A stretch of DNA of 64,000 nt from the NCBI GenBank assembly GCA_963793625.1, contig CAWCAT010000037.1, positions 186,001-250,000 of the forward strand. The letters run 5' to 3'. Below are positions 18,611-29,660 of the stretch, one piece after another. Every line of letters begins with the position of its first letter. Position 1 is the stretch's first letter. The notes beneath the pieces are model-generated. The model was not told where the DNA came from and searched no databases. It saw only the letters and a program-made list of their open reading frames with translations. Source of the stretch: G963668605 sp963793625 (lineage in GTDB: Bacteria > Acidobacteriota > Terriglobia > Bryobacterales > Bryobacteraceae). Position numbers and translations under genes: made by a program.

Positions 18611-21600
18611 CTAAAACAGAAACCTCAGCCCCAGTTGCATGATGCGCGCGGGACGCGCGGCGGTGAGTTCGCCGAAGCGGGCGTTGGCCTGTTCGCCGGT
18701 GGCCGTATCGAAGCGCGCGGTGGTATCCAGCCCGCTGAATTGAGTGTGGTTGAACGTGTTGTAGGTTTCGCAGCGGAACTGGAACCGCATGCGCTCATTG
18801 ACCGGGATACTCTTGAACAGGGCGATATCCCAATTGTTCATTCCCGGCCCTCGAATGACGGTCCGGGCCGCGTTGCCGAAGGTTCCCACAGCCGGCATTC
18901 GAAAGACTTCGGTGTTGAAGTAACGGTCGAAAGACCGTTCGCCCTTGGGCAGGATGGGATTGCTGAGCACGTTGATGCGCGCTCCCTGGGTGGGTGTGCC
19001 GGTGGTATCAACGGCCGTCGTCGTGCCGTAACCGACCGACATCGGATTGCCGCTGACAAAGCTGGCAATGCCGGAGATCTGCCAGTGGTTGGCCACTCGA
19101 TCCAGCACCTTATTGCCGACCTTCAGTCTGGGAACATCCCAGAGCCAGTTGAGCTTGAAGATGTGCGTGCGGTCGAAGTCGGATAGCCCGTAGTTCCAGA
19201 CGCGAACCGGCGTGAGGGCGCTGACTGTGGTCTGGTCGCTGGAGTTGTAGTCCATCGACTTGGACCAGGTCCACGCGGCGCCAAACTGGAATCCGCGAGC
19301 GAACCGCCGGTTGGCCGATGCCTGGAGGGAGTGGTAGTTGGAGGAGGCGCCCCACTCCCTATAGATCAGATCGTTGTAGCCCGTGTATGGTACGAGGAAC
19401 GGCTTTGCGATAAGCCTTGTTGGTGGTTGGGTCGATGTTGCTCTTCTGGAAATTGGCGCCCAAGGGGACGGGGTTCAGGTCGCGCTGCCACATCAGGTGG
19501 CGTCCGCACGCTGCCGACATACCCGGCATCCACGACGGTTCGGAAGCCGATGTCCTTCTGAACGGTCAGGCTCCAGTTATAGACAGTTGGGATCTTGCCG
19601 ATCATGTCGACGCCTTGCACGTTCTGAGTGGAAGACAGGCCCCCGGCGCTCAGGAAAGTGTCGAGCGTGCCGTAGGTCACCTCCGGGTTGCTCACGATTG
19701 GCGGCAGGAATGCGTGCGCCAGGATCTGGGAATCGAGATTCTGGCGGTTGTAGAACATGCCGAATCCGCCACGCACGGCGGTCTTGCCATTGCCGGCCAC
19801 ATCCCAGGCAAAGCCGAGGCGGGGTGCGTACTGCACGCCGCGGTTTTGGACCAGGCCTCGCGGCAGGGAACTGTCGGTCAGCGGAGACGCCATGCCATTG
19901 GCGGGGCTTCCCGGTACCGGGCGCAACATAGCCGATGGCTGTCGCCGGGTAAATCGCGCCGGTAACCGGATGGACGCCTACCCGCGCACCGGCTACCATC
20001 TTCGGCTGGATCAACTGCACGGCCTGAGCGGGGTTCCAGACGCTGGGAAGGAAGCCCGAGATGCGGTTCTGAGCTTCCCAGATGGGAGCCACCAGCATGA
20101 ATCGGATGCCGTAGTCCAGAGTGAAGCGCCGCGTCACTTTCCAGGTGTCCTGTGCGAACCACTCGATGTTGCTGAGCCGCCATTCGGCGAACGGCCGCTT
20201 GGTGGTTTCGGTGTACGTACGGAAGATGCCGAGCACGGTGTTCGAGTACGCGTAGTTTGTGTCTAGCGGATTGTTCGCGTCCCGCCCGAAATCGAACTTG
20301 CCAAAGGGGATGATCGTGTTGTCGGACGCGCCCCGGAAAAAGAAGTCGTAGTAGAAACCTGCCTTGATGATGTGAGCGTTGAGTATCTTGGTGATGTTGT
20401 CGTTGACTGTAAAGATCTTGTGGGTGGTGTTGAGGGGGAAGCGCCCGTCGTATGCGATAGTGGCCGGGGAGGTGACGCCGGCAAAATTTGCGGCCGGCAG
20501 CAAGTTGAGGGGGTTGGCCTCGGGGTTGAACTGTCCCACCTTGAATCCGATCTTGTCGCGTTGCAGGGCCGAGACGCCATCGCTGACAATCTCGCTTTCC
20601 GGCCTGTCCGAGAAGCCGGCGTTCAGCTCGTTAATGAGGGTGGGCGAGAAGATCCGCTTGTAGCTGCCGGTGAAGGCCTTGCCGTCATAAACCCTCTTGT
20701 TGTTGAGCGCGGGCCACGCCATGCTATGGCCGACGAACGGACTCTGCTGGGAGTCCCCGTGCGCGGAGTAGTTGAACGTGACGAGATTGTTGGAATTCAG
20801 GTTGAAGTCGAGCTTCAGGGTCGTCGTGCGCTTGGGCTCGGCGGTCTCTCCCTGGTACACGTAGTTGTACCGGCCGGCGGAGATACTTCGGTCGAAGAAG
20901 TTGGGAGACGGGAACACTCCCAGGAGCGCGGCTCCGCTCGAGTTGAGGCGGCTCTTCGGGACGACATTGCCGGGGAAGGCGCTTCCGGTGTTTGGGTCCC
21001 GAATGACAATCAGCTTGCTGTTCAAATCCAGCGACTGCGAGAAGTCGCCTGCCACCTCGGGATCGGTCGGCACGGTGATCCGCTGCAGCGCGGTGGCGGA
21101 CTTCAACGGCCAGAACTCCTGATTCCAGAAAAAGAAAATCCTGTTTTTCGCTGAGTTGAATTTGCCGGGGACGAACACGGGGCCGCCAATGTTGTAGCTG
21201 TAAGTGTTATAGCGATAGCGGGGCTTGGCTGCGCCCACCTGGTTGTTGAAGTAGTTGTTCGAGTTGAACTGCTCGTGGCGCTTGTAGTAAGAACCGCCGC
21301 CGTGGAAGTCGCGCGTGCCCGACTTCGAGACCAGTTGCACGTTCGCCCCGGACATGCGGCCGTACTCGGCTTGGAAATTGGACAACAGCACCTTCACTTC
21401 GGCAACCGAGTCCTGGCTGATCATGAGCACCGAGTTGTTGTTGTTGCCGATCGCGTTGGTCGCCATGCCATCGTACGTCACGCTGGTGGTGTTCTGGCGG
21501 TTGCCATTGACGTTGAGATTCCATGCGCGGCTGATGACGTCGCTGTTGGAGTTGTTCACCACGCCCGGCAGCAACTGGAGCAGTTCCATCACGTTTCTGC

Positions 21601-22048
21601 CCTTGATGGCGATCCGATCCACCTGCGAACTGGTAATGGTGCCCGCCCTTTCGGCGCTCGCCGTCTGAACAACCGACCCCTGCGCCTGGACTTCAATGGA
21701 TTCCGCAACCGCACCCACTTCGAGCCGCAGCCTCCCCACTGGAAGGCGCTCTGCCGCGCTCAACTGGATGCCGGCCTGGTGGAGAGCTTTGAAACCCGGC
21801 ACCTCAACCCGGAGAGCGTACTCGCCCGGTTGTAAGGTCCCAAAGACGAAGTCGCCGCGGACATCGGATTCCGTTGTCCGCAACGCGCCGGTTGCAACCT
21901 GAGTCAGGGTCACTCTCGCGGCAGCTACCGCGAGATCCCCCGGGTCGGCCACCGTGCCCATGATCGAGCCCGAGATGCTTTGTCCAAGCCCGTCACCGCC
22001 AGCCAGAATCACCAGGGCCGTCAGACAAAACCAAAGGTTGCGCTTCAT
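18611..22048 (-). pseudogene. Oar-type TonB-dependent receptor, three frameshifts
   Basis: The gene begins with ATG at 22048, overlapping the TGA of the upstream sulfatase by four bases (ATGA), with GGAG just upstream. The first 820 or so codons run normally: signal peptide, carboxypeptidase-regulatory domain (SISGSIMGTVADPGDLAVAA), plug (DRIAIKGRNVMELLQLLPGV) and early barrel. Single-base shifts occur near 19915 (after IGYVAPGTG), near 19508 (after VDAGYVGSV) and near 19405-19430. The last frame, from about 19390 to 18611, restores the barrel end down to LGLRFLF. Residues stay well conserved on both sides of each break, so sequencing indels are plausible. The barrel resembles the receptors at 30927 and 55118 (FGRDANNPLDTNYAYSNTVL, QDTWKVTRRFTLDYG). 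Confidence 0.85.
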
Positions 22049-23574
22049 TTTCTATTCTCCAGTCCTTTTCCCGGGGATTGGCCTTCCGCTAATTCCGTCT
22101 CGGCCCGTTTCGACTCTACCACCGGTTTCAGTCCCCAATCCGGCTTGTCGAGGTCTACATGATCGTCCGTCTTTTTCATCCAGGACTTCATCAACGCCGT
22201 CAGTTCGCGGATCCGGGCTTCCTGCCCAGGGTCGGCGGCGAGGTTTTTCATCTCCGCCGGATCGTTGTGGAGATCGAAGAGTTGTGTCGTCTTCCGGCCC
22301 CCCGCGTTGTATAGGATCAACTTCCAGCGGCGGGTTTTCACCGCCCTCTGAAAGTCCCGGTAAGCGAAGAACATCGAGTCTCTGACCTTATCCGCATTGC
22401 CCCGGAGTATCGGCGTTAGGCTGGAGCCTTCCACCGTCTCGGGAGTCTTGGTGCCCGTGAGGTCGCACAGCGTGGGGAAAACGTCGTACAGGTAACACAG
22501 GGCGCCGCTTTGCCGGCCCTTAGGCAATCCCGCGCCGCCGATTACCAGCGGAACCCGCACGCTGTGTTCGTACATGTTCTGCTTGCCGAGCAAGCCATGC
22601 TGGCCGACCGCCAGGCCATTGTCGCCGGCGAACACGATGATCGTGTTTTCCGCCTGTCCCGTTCGCTCGAGCGCCTCGAGGACACGCCCAATCTGCGCGT
22701 CCACGTGCGTGATCATCGCATAGTAGGCGGCTATGTGCTCCCGAATCACCTCCGGCGTGCGCGGCCACGGCGCGAGTTTCTCGTCCCTCAGCCTCATATC
22801 GCCGTTGTCGAAGGGGTGCTCCGGCATGAAATTCGGCGGCAACTCGATCTTTGACGGAGGGTACAGTTTGGCGTATTCTTTCGGCGCCATTCTCGGGTCG
22901 TGCGGCGCCGTGTAGGCGATGTATGCCAGCCAGGGCCTGTCCTTCGGCGCCTTGCCGAGGAAGTTCACCGCCGAGTCGGTGAAAAGTTCGCTGGAGAATT
23001 TGCCGCCGGTGCGCCGCTTGTTCCGCGGGTACTCGCCGGTGGGATCGAAATCGGCTACGGGTACCTTCAGGTGGTCCGACATGCCACCGAAGAAGATGTT
23101 CTCGCCCGAGGAGAAGCACCGGGCGAATAGCTTTTCCCCGTTGTGCCATTTGCCGGTGGCAAACGTCTCATAACCGTGCTGCCGCAGTAACTCCGGAAAC
23201 ATGATGTACGGCCGGCGTTCTTCCGGCCGCGACCGTTCCGGCCGGATGATGCTCCGGTCAACGTGGAAAAGAGTCTGGCCGGTCATCAGCATGGCCCGGC
23301 TTGGAGCACAGACTGCGCCGATAGTCCCGCCCATTATGCCCGCGCTTGTGAACGCGGTCCCGTTGCGGACCAACCGGTCCATTGCCGGTGTCCGCACTTC
23401 GGGGTTGTTGAGTGCGTTCAAAGTGCTAAATCGCTGGTCGTCGGTGAAGAGGAAGAGGATATTCGGCCGCGTAGCGGCGCTCGCCTCCGTCCTGGCGAAG
23501 GCCGCTGTGAGCGCGCCCCCTGCCACTCGCTGAAGCCACTGCCGCCTTCCCAGATATTGCGTTGCGTCGATCAC
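22045..23574 (-). CDS. Exported cysteine-type sulfatase, first gene of the fucose-type locus
   Basis: This 509-residue S1-family sulfatase has its formylglycine site at Cys89 in CAPSRAMLMTGQ. The first metal ligands are in LFTDDQRFS and the second pair in VFAGDNGL. A hydrophobic export signal precedes ASAATRPNIL. It is a close paralogue of the sulfatase at 8127-9590, which closes the same gene run. Its stop overlaps the start of the TonB receptor by four bases, which points to translational coupling. Upstream, 73 bp separate it from a divergently transcribed membrane-bound regulator candidate. Confidence 0.9.
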   Translation of the reverse strand: MIDATQYLGRRQWLQRVAGGALTAAFARTEASAATRPNILFLFTDDQRFSTLNALNNPEVRTPAMDRLVRNGTAFTSAGIMGGTIGAVCAPSRAMLMTGQTLFHVDRSIIRPERSRPEERRPYIMFPELLRQHGYETFATGKWHNGEKLFARCFSSGENIFFGGMSDHLKVPVADFDPTGEYPRNKRRTGGKFSSELFTDSAVNFLGKAPKDRPWLAYIAYTAPHDPRMAPKEYAKLYPPSKIELPPNFMPEHPFDNGDMRLRDEKLAPWPRTPEVIREHIAAYYAMITHVDAQIGRVLEALERTGQAENTIIVFAGDNGLAVGQHGLLGKQNMYEHSVRVPLVIGGAGLPKGRQSGALCYLYDVFPTLCDLTGTKTPETVEGSSLTPILRGNADKVRDSMFFAYRDFQRAVKTRRWKLILYNAGGRKTTQLFDLHNDPAEMKNLAADPGQEARIRELTALMKSWMKKTDDHVDLDKPDWGLKPVVESKRAETELAEGQSPGKGLENRK

Positions 23575-23647
23575 CGGATTCCTTTCAGGTCAGCTAGACA
23601 CGACCGGCCCCGGATCCATTTAGGCATCGTTAAAGTTCGAGCGCAAT

Positions 23648-24989
23648 GTGATATCTCCGAAAACTCGCCGGGTGTATCATGTTTGTAACCAAGTGAATGG
23701 CAAAGTTCACCATGGCTTCCCGGCAGATTGGGAGCCGAATCCGGTTTTGGCCGACGACGAACGCTATCAGCTCGTGCTGCGCATCAACGGCAGCCGTGTG
23801 TTCTCAAAAGCCGCTAGACTTCGGGACTTGCTGCATTTTGTAGCTGTGCAAACCCTGGACGGCGGGCAGGATGACCTCACGGAAATCACGATCGGCCGTC
23901 GCCTCTTCAGTCGCAGCGAAGACTACATTCCTTCGGAAGACAGCATTGTCCGTAGCGCCGCCCGCCAACTGCGGCTAAAACTGAAGGAATACTTTGAATC
24001 CGAGGGAATCGAGGAACCTTGGCGGATCGAGATCCCCCGGGGCGGCTTTGCTCCCGTATTCACGAGAGTGGATGCACTGGCACGCGGCTCCCAGCCCGCC
24101 ATGACTGCGTTGGCGCCCGAGTCACGCCGGCGGCCATGGTGGGTGATCCTTTTCACCGCAGCCAATCTGCTCTTCCTGGCCGGGAACGTTTGGTTGGCCC
24201 AGCGTCCGGCAGGGCCGGACCGGGCTTCGGTGGTCAACACAGTTGTCTCGATGGCGCGAGGAACCGTGAACGTCGTGGTCTCTGATTTCTCGGTGGTAAT
24301 GCTGAAGAATCTCTTTAGCCGTCCCGATTACTCGCTAAATAGCTACGCCGCGTGGGATTACGGCCAATTGGCTCCCGCCGAGAGCGCTGTGCCCGAGGTT
24401 GCCCGTATTGCCAACACCCTGCGAACGCATCGGATCACGCGATTTGGCGACCTGAGCATCGCAGCCGGCATTATTCGGGCTGCGGGTCCGGCCGCACATG
24501 TTGTCATACGGCATGCCCGCGATGTCGGCGCACGCGACTTCCAGGACGGCGATGTCATCCTGCTGGGAAATAGCAACTCCACGCCGTGGGTGGACCTCTT
24601 TGAAGATCGGCTCAACTTTTCCCATGTTCGCGATCGCGGTGTTGGTTTTGCAAACCGCTCGCCGCGCTCCGGCGAGCCAACCGAGTTCACTGTTCGCAAC
24701 GCCGGTCGGGAGCACGGCTTGGGTTACGGCCGGCTCGCCCTGATCCCAAACCTCTCTGGAAGAGGCTCTGTGCTTCTGATCAGTGGGTTGAACATGGTCA
24801 CCATGGAGTCGGCGGGGGACTTCGCGTCGAACCCTGTCCACGTACCGGAACTCCTGCGTGCACTCTCCGCACCGTCGCTCGATCACCTGCCCTACTTTGA
24901 ACTCATACTCGAAACCCAAGCTGTTCGACAACGCTCCGAGCAAAGCGCGCATCATCGCCGCGCGCCGGCTTGGCACTCGGAGTCGGTAA
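23648..24989 (+). CDS. Membrane-anchored regulator candidate, frameshifted near the 3' end
   Basis: This is one of four paralogues in the window. The conserved N-terminal region is at about residues 38-137 (VFSKAARLRDLLHFV, EITIGRRLFSR, DSIVRSAARQLRLKLKEYF, WRIEIPRGGFAPVF), followed by one membrane helix at about 164-184 (WWVILFTAANLLFLAGNVWL). A periplasmic domain follows with VILLGNSNSTPWVDLFEDRLNF and LIPNLSGRGSVLLISGLN. The open frame runs to 25129, but the tail after FELILETQ does not fit. One base near 24917 would give DNAPSKARIIAARRLGTRSR and a TAA at 24987-24989, matching the tail of the 52410 paralogue. The start at 23648 is a GTG with no good ribosome binding site, and GTG at 23693 is an alternative. 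It is divergent from the 22045 sulfatase. Confidence 0.7.
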
Positions 24990-25682
24990 CGGAAACGGCG
25001 GAGGTGTTACTGCTTTTCTTGCACAATCCTGTGGTCCGCAAAAAAAAGGGCCCCATTGTTCAATCAGGTGGAGTTCGTGGAAAACGCGCCCGATTACGCG
25101 GTTCCGCAACTTGGAGACACCTTGCCTAATATCCTCGATGGTCAAGCCGAACGGCAGAAGGCCGGGATTCCCGATCTCGATCCGGTCATCAAACAGGGCA
25201 ATTCGGATGGGCGCTCCGTGCTGGGCGTAGTCCGCGTGGACGACTGCATTCATGAGCGCCTCCCGGATTGCAACCAGAGGAACCGACCAACGATCCTCCC
25301 TTCGGACTCCCTCGATGATTGATTCGCGCGTCAGGTGCTTGTGCGCGAATGCAATCGCTTCGTCGGCGGCGCGAGGCAGGAACGAGCAAATCTCCACTGA
25401 ATCGACGATCCGCATTCGATTCGTTCCAGCAAAGCCACCCGCCTGAATCCAGGCATCCGGGAACCGGTCAAACCTGTCCTTGCCGAAAAGGAGCAGGCCT
25501 CCGATGGTTGGCACCTGACGGCCCTGGTGCTCCGTAGTGATACGCAGAGTGCTCAATGACTGGGAGGTCAGTCGCCTGTAAGGCGCAAACAACTCGGAAG
25601 CAGCCCGGAAGTCAATGGCTTCCGACTTCAGGTCCGGGATGGCTTGTTCATCGAAAGAGTTCATCCGATTCAGGCGTTTCAA
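24903..25682 (-). pseudogene. Truncated ATP-binding (HATPase_c_4-type) protein
   Basis: The readable part matches the middle and C-terminal ATPase region of the AlbA_2 plus HATPase_c_4 family of putative regulators: EAIDFRAASELFAP, PTIGGLLLFGKDRF, REALMNAVVHADYAQHGAPI, ENPGLLPFGLTIED-like and SKLRNRVIGRVFHEL. Full-length members are about 470 residues with an N-terminal DNA-binding AlbA_2 domain, which is missing here; an in-frame TAA lies just upstream of the first TTG/ATG (25682, 25664). After LIEQWG at a run of eight T (minus strand) the expected GSG motif is lost, so the 3' end is also damaged. It converges with and overlaps the regulator gene. I treat it as a remnant. Confidence 0.7.
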
Positions 25683-25726
25683 CTCTTATCCGCTGCCTCC
25701 CTCCGGAATTCGGCGAAAATCAGGGA

Positions 25727-26204
25727 ATGGCAGGCCCGGTGTGTTATCACTGCAAGCAGACGATCAAGGAAGGCGAGGAGCACGATTGCTGGACGACCAC
25801 CGAAGCCGCTCTCACGAGGGATTTGTCCGGGGACCTGCAGGAAGCGTGGGAGCGACTTCGCGAGACCGCCGTCTGCTTTCGGAGACCAGCGGATCTACGC
25901 CTCTCACAAGTCGATCATGTTCTCGCGCGATTCCTGCTACTTCTTCGTGCGGCCAAAGAGGAACTTTCTTGAGCTCTGCGTATTTCTTGGTCGCGCCGTG
26001 AACGCACCTCAGGTGCGACGCGTCGATCGCGCATCGAAGTCCAAAATCGTTCACATTATTCACATCAAACACCGGGACGAGGTCGAGACGCCAATTACTG
26101 ACTGGCTTCGGGAAGCATACAAGCTATCTGACGTACTGTCCTCGAAGCAGGCGAAGGCCGAGCAGGAAATCAGCAGGACGGCGAAGTCCAGGAAGCGGCC
26201 GTAA
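25727..26204 (+). pseudogene. Small zinc-ribbon/DUF5655-like protein, frameshifted
   Basis: The first frame gives MAGPVCYHCKQTIKEGEEHD, with a CxxC pair and a later CW, then ERLRETA. A second frame takes over near 25875-25890 and reads FGDQRIYASHKSIMFSRDSC, then FVRPKRNFLELCVFLGRAV, and a basic C-terminus ending SRKRP. The second part resembles the DUF5655 fold found at the ends of some nucleases and stand-alone proteins. Joined, the product would be about 158 residues. Function is unknown. It lies downstream of the truncated ATPase remnant and converges on the SGNH hydrolase gene with a 9-bp gap. Confidence 0.55.
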
Positions 26205-26213
26205 TCGGGCCCG

Positions 26214-27431
26214 TTAGCGTGAATTCAAAATCGTCATGAGCTGCGGGATGATCTGAGCCGCAAAGTTTGCGTGGCCGCGGTCGTTGGGGTGCAAGCTGCC
26301 CATGAGCCCACTCTTTTCCGCCTGATTCCTGGCAACGCCGACTCCGAGATCAATCGTGAAAACCTGCCGATCGCCGGCATGCTTCTTTTTATGGGCAGCC
26401 ACCACCTCGTGAATTTCTTTGGCGTAGTATTGCCCAAATGGAATCAACAGGACAATTTTCGCTTTCGGCCCGGCAGTCCGCAAAGCCAGGAGAGATTGGG
26501 CGATGCTCGCGCGCGTATCACTGGGATTCGATTTGTGAAGGCTATCATTCGTACCGTAGTTGATGAGGATCAGGGATGGTTCCTGTCTCGTTTGCCCGTA
26601 GCCGCTTAGATGGCCTTGGGAATCGAGCAGAGAGTGTTGGTTTCCATCGATTTTGTTCCAGCGGCTGAGGGCGTCCTGATATTCGCCGCCTGCACCATCC
26701 TTTGAATTTGAAATGACGTAATAGCCCGGGACGTCTCCCGGAGGGTTATCGCCCTTGTTGATCCAGCCACTCCAGCCGCAAGCGCTGATTCCGTACTCGT
26801 ACCCTTGTGCCTGCAACGCCTGTCCGACCAGATAGGAATATGGGGAAAGCTCAGTGCTGCCGATACCCTCAGTGATGCTATCGCCGACAATCAAAGCCCA
26901 TTTCGCTTTTGGCGAATGCGCAACAGGCACGCTCCCCGCATTCACCTGAAGACCCGTCACACGAAGAACGTTGCGACCACTTTTTCCATTTGTGCCCCAG
27001 CGCTCCATTTGTGCAGAGGAATAAAGGACAACGATCAACTCATGCTTTTTATTTTTTGAAATGGGCTCAACGACAATTTCAGCAGCGCTCCGGATCTGTG
27101 ATTTCCAGACCCCATCAATACAATAAGCCAGCCGTGGGACGACATACTTGGGATTTGAGGCGGCCAAATCTGAATACGTGGAAGTATCCAATAGAAGTTT
27201 TGCTGTTGGATTACTCTCTGTGGATTCCCATGAAACCCTGAAATAAGCGTATGGGTTCCAGGTCTGCCGAAAAACCTTCCCTGTTCGGCCGGAATCACCG
27301 GACCAGTTCCCTGGCGAAAAAACAAAGGCTGGTGAATCGACCGAAATGGTCGTCATCTCACCGGGTTGGCCAAACAAGACCGCCCCATGTAATATCAGGG
27401 CCTGGATGATCGCTAGATAAAGTGTCCTCAC
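26214..27431 (-). CDS. Secreted SGNH/GDSL-type hydrolase
   Basis: This 405-residue exported protein has a signal peptide (MRTLYLAIIQALILHG), an N-terminal beta-rich domain (about 25-165) and a C-terminal SGNH esterase domain. The catalytic serine is Ser185 in IVGDSITEG. The block III Asn lies in INYGTNDS, and the Asp/His pair is Asp384/His387 in HPNDRGH. The two-domain layout is like that of carbohydrate esterases such as acetyl-xylan esterase family members, so deacylation of a glycan is a reasonable inference. It is divergent from the URO-D-like gene across about 120 bp. Confidence 0.85.
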   Translation of the reverse strand: MRTLYLAIIQALILHGAVLFGQPGEMTTISVDSPAFVFSPGNWSGDSGRTGKVFRQTWNPYAYFRVSWESTESNPTAKLLLDTSTYSDLAASNPKYVVPRLAYCIDGVWKSQIRSAAEIVVEPISKNKKHELIVVLYSSAQMERWGTNGKSGRNVLRVTGLQVNAGSVPVAHSPKAKWALIVGDSITEGIGSTELSPYSYLVGQALQAQGYEYGISACGWSGWINKGDNPPGDVPGYYVISNSKDGAGGEYQDALSRWNKIDGNQHSLLDSQGHLSGYGQTRQEPSLILINYGTNDSLHKSNPSDTRASIAQSLLALRTAGPKAKIVLLIPFGQYYAKEIHEVVAAHKKKHAGDRQVFTIDLGVGVARNQAEKSGLMGSLHPNDRGHANFAAQIIPQLMTILNSR

Positions 27432-27551
27432 AGATTCTCCTTTTAAAACGTTAGGATAACCCGCTACAGAGCAATTCTCGTTGGCAGAACTTTCTCAATC
27501 GCGATATATTGCAGTCGTGCGTAATACGCTACAGGCTATTGAGGCGGAGTC

Positions 27552-29003
27552 ATGACTTCCCATGGACTTGCCGCTCCTTCGATGGAAGAACTCTATGCCG
27601 CCCGGCTGGAGCGTTATGTAACGGCGATGCGCAACGGGATGCCGGATCGTGTTCCGGTCCGTCCCTTCGCCGCTGAAATCACCGCGCGGCACGCCGGCTT
27701 CACCTGCCAGGAAGTCACTCACGATTACAACAAAGCTTTCGAAGCGGTGATCCGCTGCTGCAAGGATTACGACTGGGACGCCGTTGTGCCGAACATGGTC
27801 TACGTCTGGACCGGGCTCACCCAGGCTGCCGGACTGCGGTATTACGGCGTGCCGGGCATCGACGTTCCGGCGGATGTGGCGTTTCAGTATCGCGAGCCGT
27901 CCGAAAAGGACGCGTTCATGAAGCGCGAGGAGTACGACGAGCTGATCGAAGACCCGGTGCGCTTTCTCTATGAAACGTGGCTGCCGCGAGTCTCGACCGA
28001 GGTCAGCGCGAAAGGCGCACCCACGTCGTATCGCAACAACCTGTCGTTCGTGAAGGGTGGCATGTCGATGCTCAGCTACTTCACCGCGTTCGGTCCACAG
28101 GTCGAGCGGATGCGCACGGGAATGCGGGACCGTATCCTCGATTTGCGGCATGTTGAAGGCGCCGCTCGATATCCTGGCGCGACAAGATGCGCGGCTACAT
28201 CGGGCTGGCGTTCGACCTGATGGAGATACCAGATAAGGTGCAGCAGGCCTGCGAAGCGCTGATGCCGCACCTGGGCTACATCGCGCTCACCAGCGCGGAT
28301 CCGCGGCAAGCAGATTCCGATTCCGATCTGGATGCATCGCGGTTGCACCCCGTTCATTTCCAAAGACCATTTCGAGACGATCTACTGGCCGACGCTGAAG
28401 CCAATTGTCGATGCGCTGTGGGCGCAAGGCAACCAGGTGCTGTTCTACGCGGAAGGCAAGTGGGACGCCCACCTGGAGCGCTTCGCCGAGCTGCCGGCCG
28501 GCAGCATCATCTATCACCTGGATCGCAGCAACCCGGAGCGTGCAGCCAGTATCCTCGGCAAGAAATTCTGCTTGAGCGGCGGGGTGCCCAACACGCTGTT
28601 GGCATTCGCCAAACCGGAAGAAGTGAAGGCGCACTGCCGCAAGCTGATCGAGACGATCGGCGCAGAGGGCGGGTATCTGATGGACGCCAGCGCGATCATG
28701 CAGAACGACACCTCGCTCGAAAATCTAAAGGCGATGACGGATGCGACGCTGGAATACGGGGTCTACCGCTCGCCGTCGTCGCCGTCGGCCAAAGTGCCAC
28801 TGCAGCCCGCAAGGCATCCGGCTGAGGGGCTTCCCGCCTGGATCACTGCACCGCGTTTTCGCCCTGGTTCCTGCCGGGCCTTCGAAGAGAAGTTGAATGA
28901 ACTGCCAAAGATTACGGGCGATCCGGATCTGGTGCGACGCGTCTGGGATGACGTGGATGGCCTGGCCTACGCTTATATCTGGCACCTGGTGCTGAGCTTT
29001 TGA
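27552..29003 (+). pseudogene. Uroporphyrinogen decarboxylase-family protein, three frameshifts
   Basis: Joined frames give a protein of about 480 residues of the URO-D/corrinoid methyltransferase superfamily: MEELYAARLERYVTAMRNGM, PDRVPVRPF, VPNMVYVWTGLTQAAGLRYY, then IGLAFDLMEIPDKV, then IPIWMHRGCTPFISKDHFE, VDALWAQGNQVLFYAEGKWD and CLSGGVPNTLLAFAKPEEV. Frame changes fall near 28115, 28172 and 28303. No haem genes are nearby, and the gene heads a cluster with DUF1080, an oxidoreductase and a TonB receptor. A role in haem synthesis is therefore unlikely; methyl transfer or decarboxylation in a catabolic pathway is a guess. Whether the breaks are real needs reads. Confidence 0.75.
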
Positions 29004-29021
29004 TCATGAAAGAGGTACAAG

Positions 29022-29636
29022 ATGCAGAGACGCGGGTTTCTACTTGGCGGACTGACGGCAATAACCTCCGCAGCAGAAACGGAGAAGTGGATTCCCCTAT
29101 TCGACGGAAAGAGTCTGAAAGGGTGGAGGACCGAGGGCAAAGCCGCCTGGTCCATCTCCGAGGGAGCGATCGTCGGGCGGCAGGGGGCCAGCGGATCAGC
29201 TGGGGACCTTTTTACTGAGGGACAGTGGGACAACTTTGAACTGGATGCCGAATGGACCATGCGTTTTCCCGGCAATAGCGGGGTATGGTTCCGCGTGGCC
29301 GGGCCAAGAACCGGGTATCAGGCAGATTTTCTGGACCAGAGCAGTCACCCCGGCGTGCTATCCGGATCACTGTATTGCATGGGTAAGGCATTCATTGCGG
29401 AGAACCGCGATCCTTCGAGCGTGAATCGGGACGGCTGGAACAAGCTGCGCATCCGCGCGGCAGGCGATCAGATTGTCATCGTGCAGAACGGGAAGAAAGT
29501 GGTGGATGTCCGCGACGGGGCGTTCCCGGGACCTGGGAGCGTCGGCATTCAGATCCACGCCGGGAAGCAGTTCGAGGGAATGGAAGTGCGGATCCGCCAG
29601 ATCCGCTTGCGGCCGCTGGCAGCCGGCGGAAAGTAA
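29022..29636 (+). CDS. DUF1080 (3-keto-disaccharide hydrolase-like) protein
   Basis: This 204-residue exported protein begins MQRRGFLLGGLTAITSA (Tat-like) and carries a single DUF1080 domain (PF06439), a concanavalin-like jelly roll. Recognisable blocks are WIPLFDGKSLKGW, AWSISEGAIVGR, FELDAEWTMRFPGNSGVWFR and GPGSVGIQIHAG. Some members of the family hydrolyse 3-keto-glycosides after oxidation of the sugar by Gfo/Idh/MocA enzymes, and such an oxidoreductase is encoded 24 bp downstream. The pairing supports a 3-keto-sugar route, but this particular activity is inferred. A ribosome binding site (AAGAGG) precedes the ATG. Confidence 0.88.
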   Translation: MQRRGFLLGGLTAITSAAETEKWIPLFDGKSLKGWRTEGKAAWSISEGAIVGRQGASGSAGDLFTEGQWDNFELDAEWTMRFPGNSGVWFRVAGPRTGYQADFLDQSSHPGVLSGSLYCMGKAFIAENRDPSSVNRDGWNKLRIRAAGDQIVIVQNGKKVVDVRDGAFPGPGSVGIQIHAGKQFEGMEVRIRQIRLRPLAAGGK

Positions 29637-29660
29637 AGATCAGCAGTAGCGAGGAGAGCC

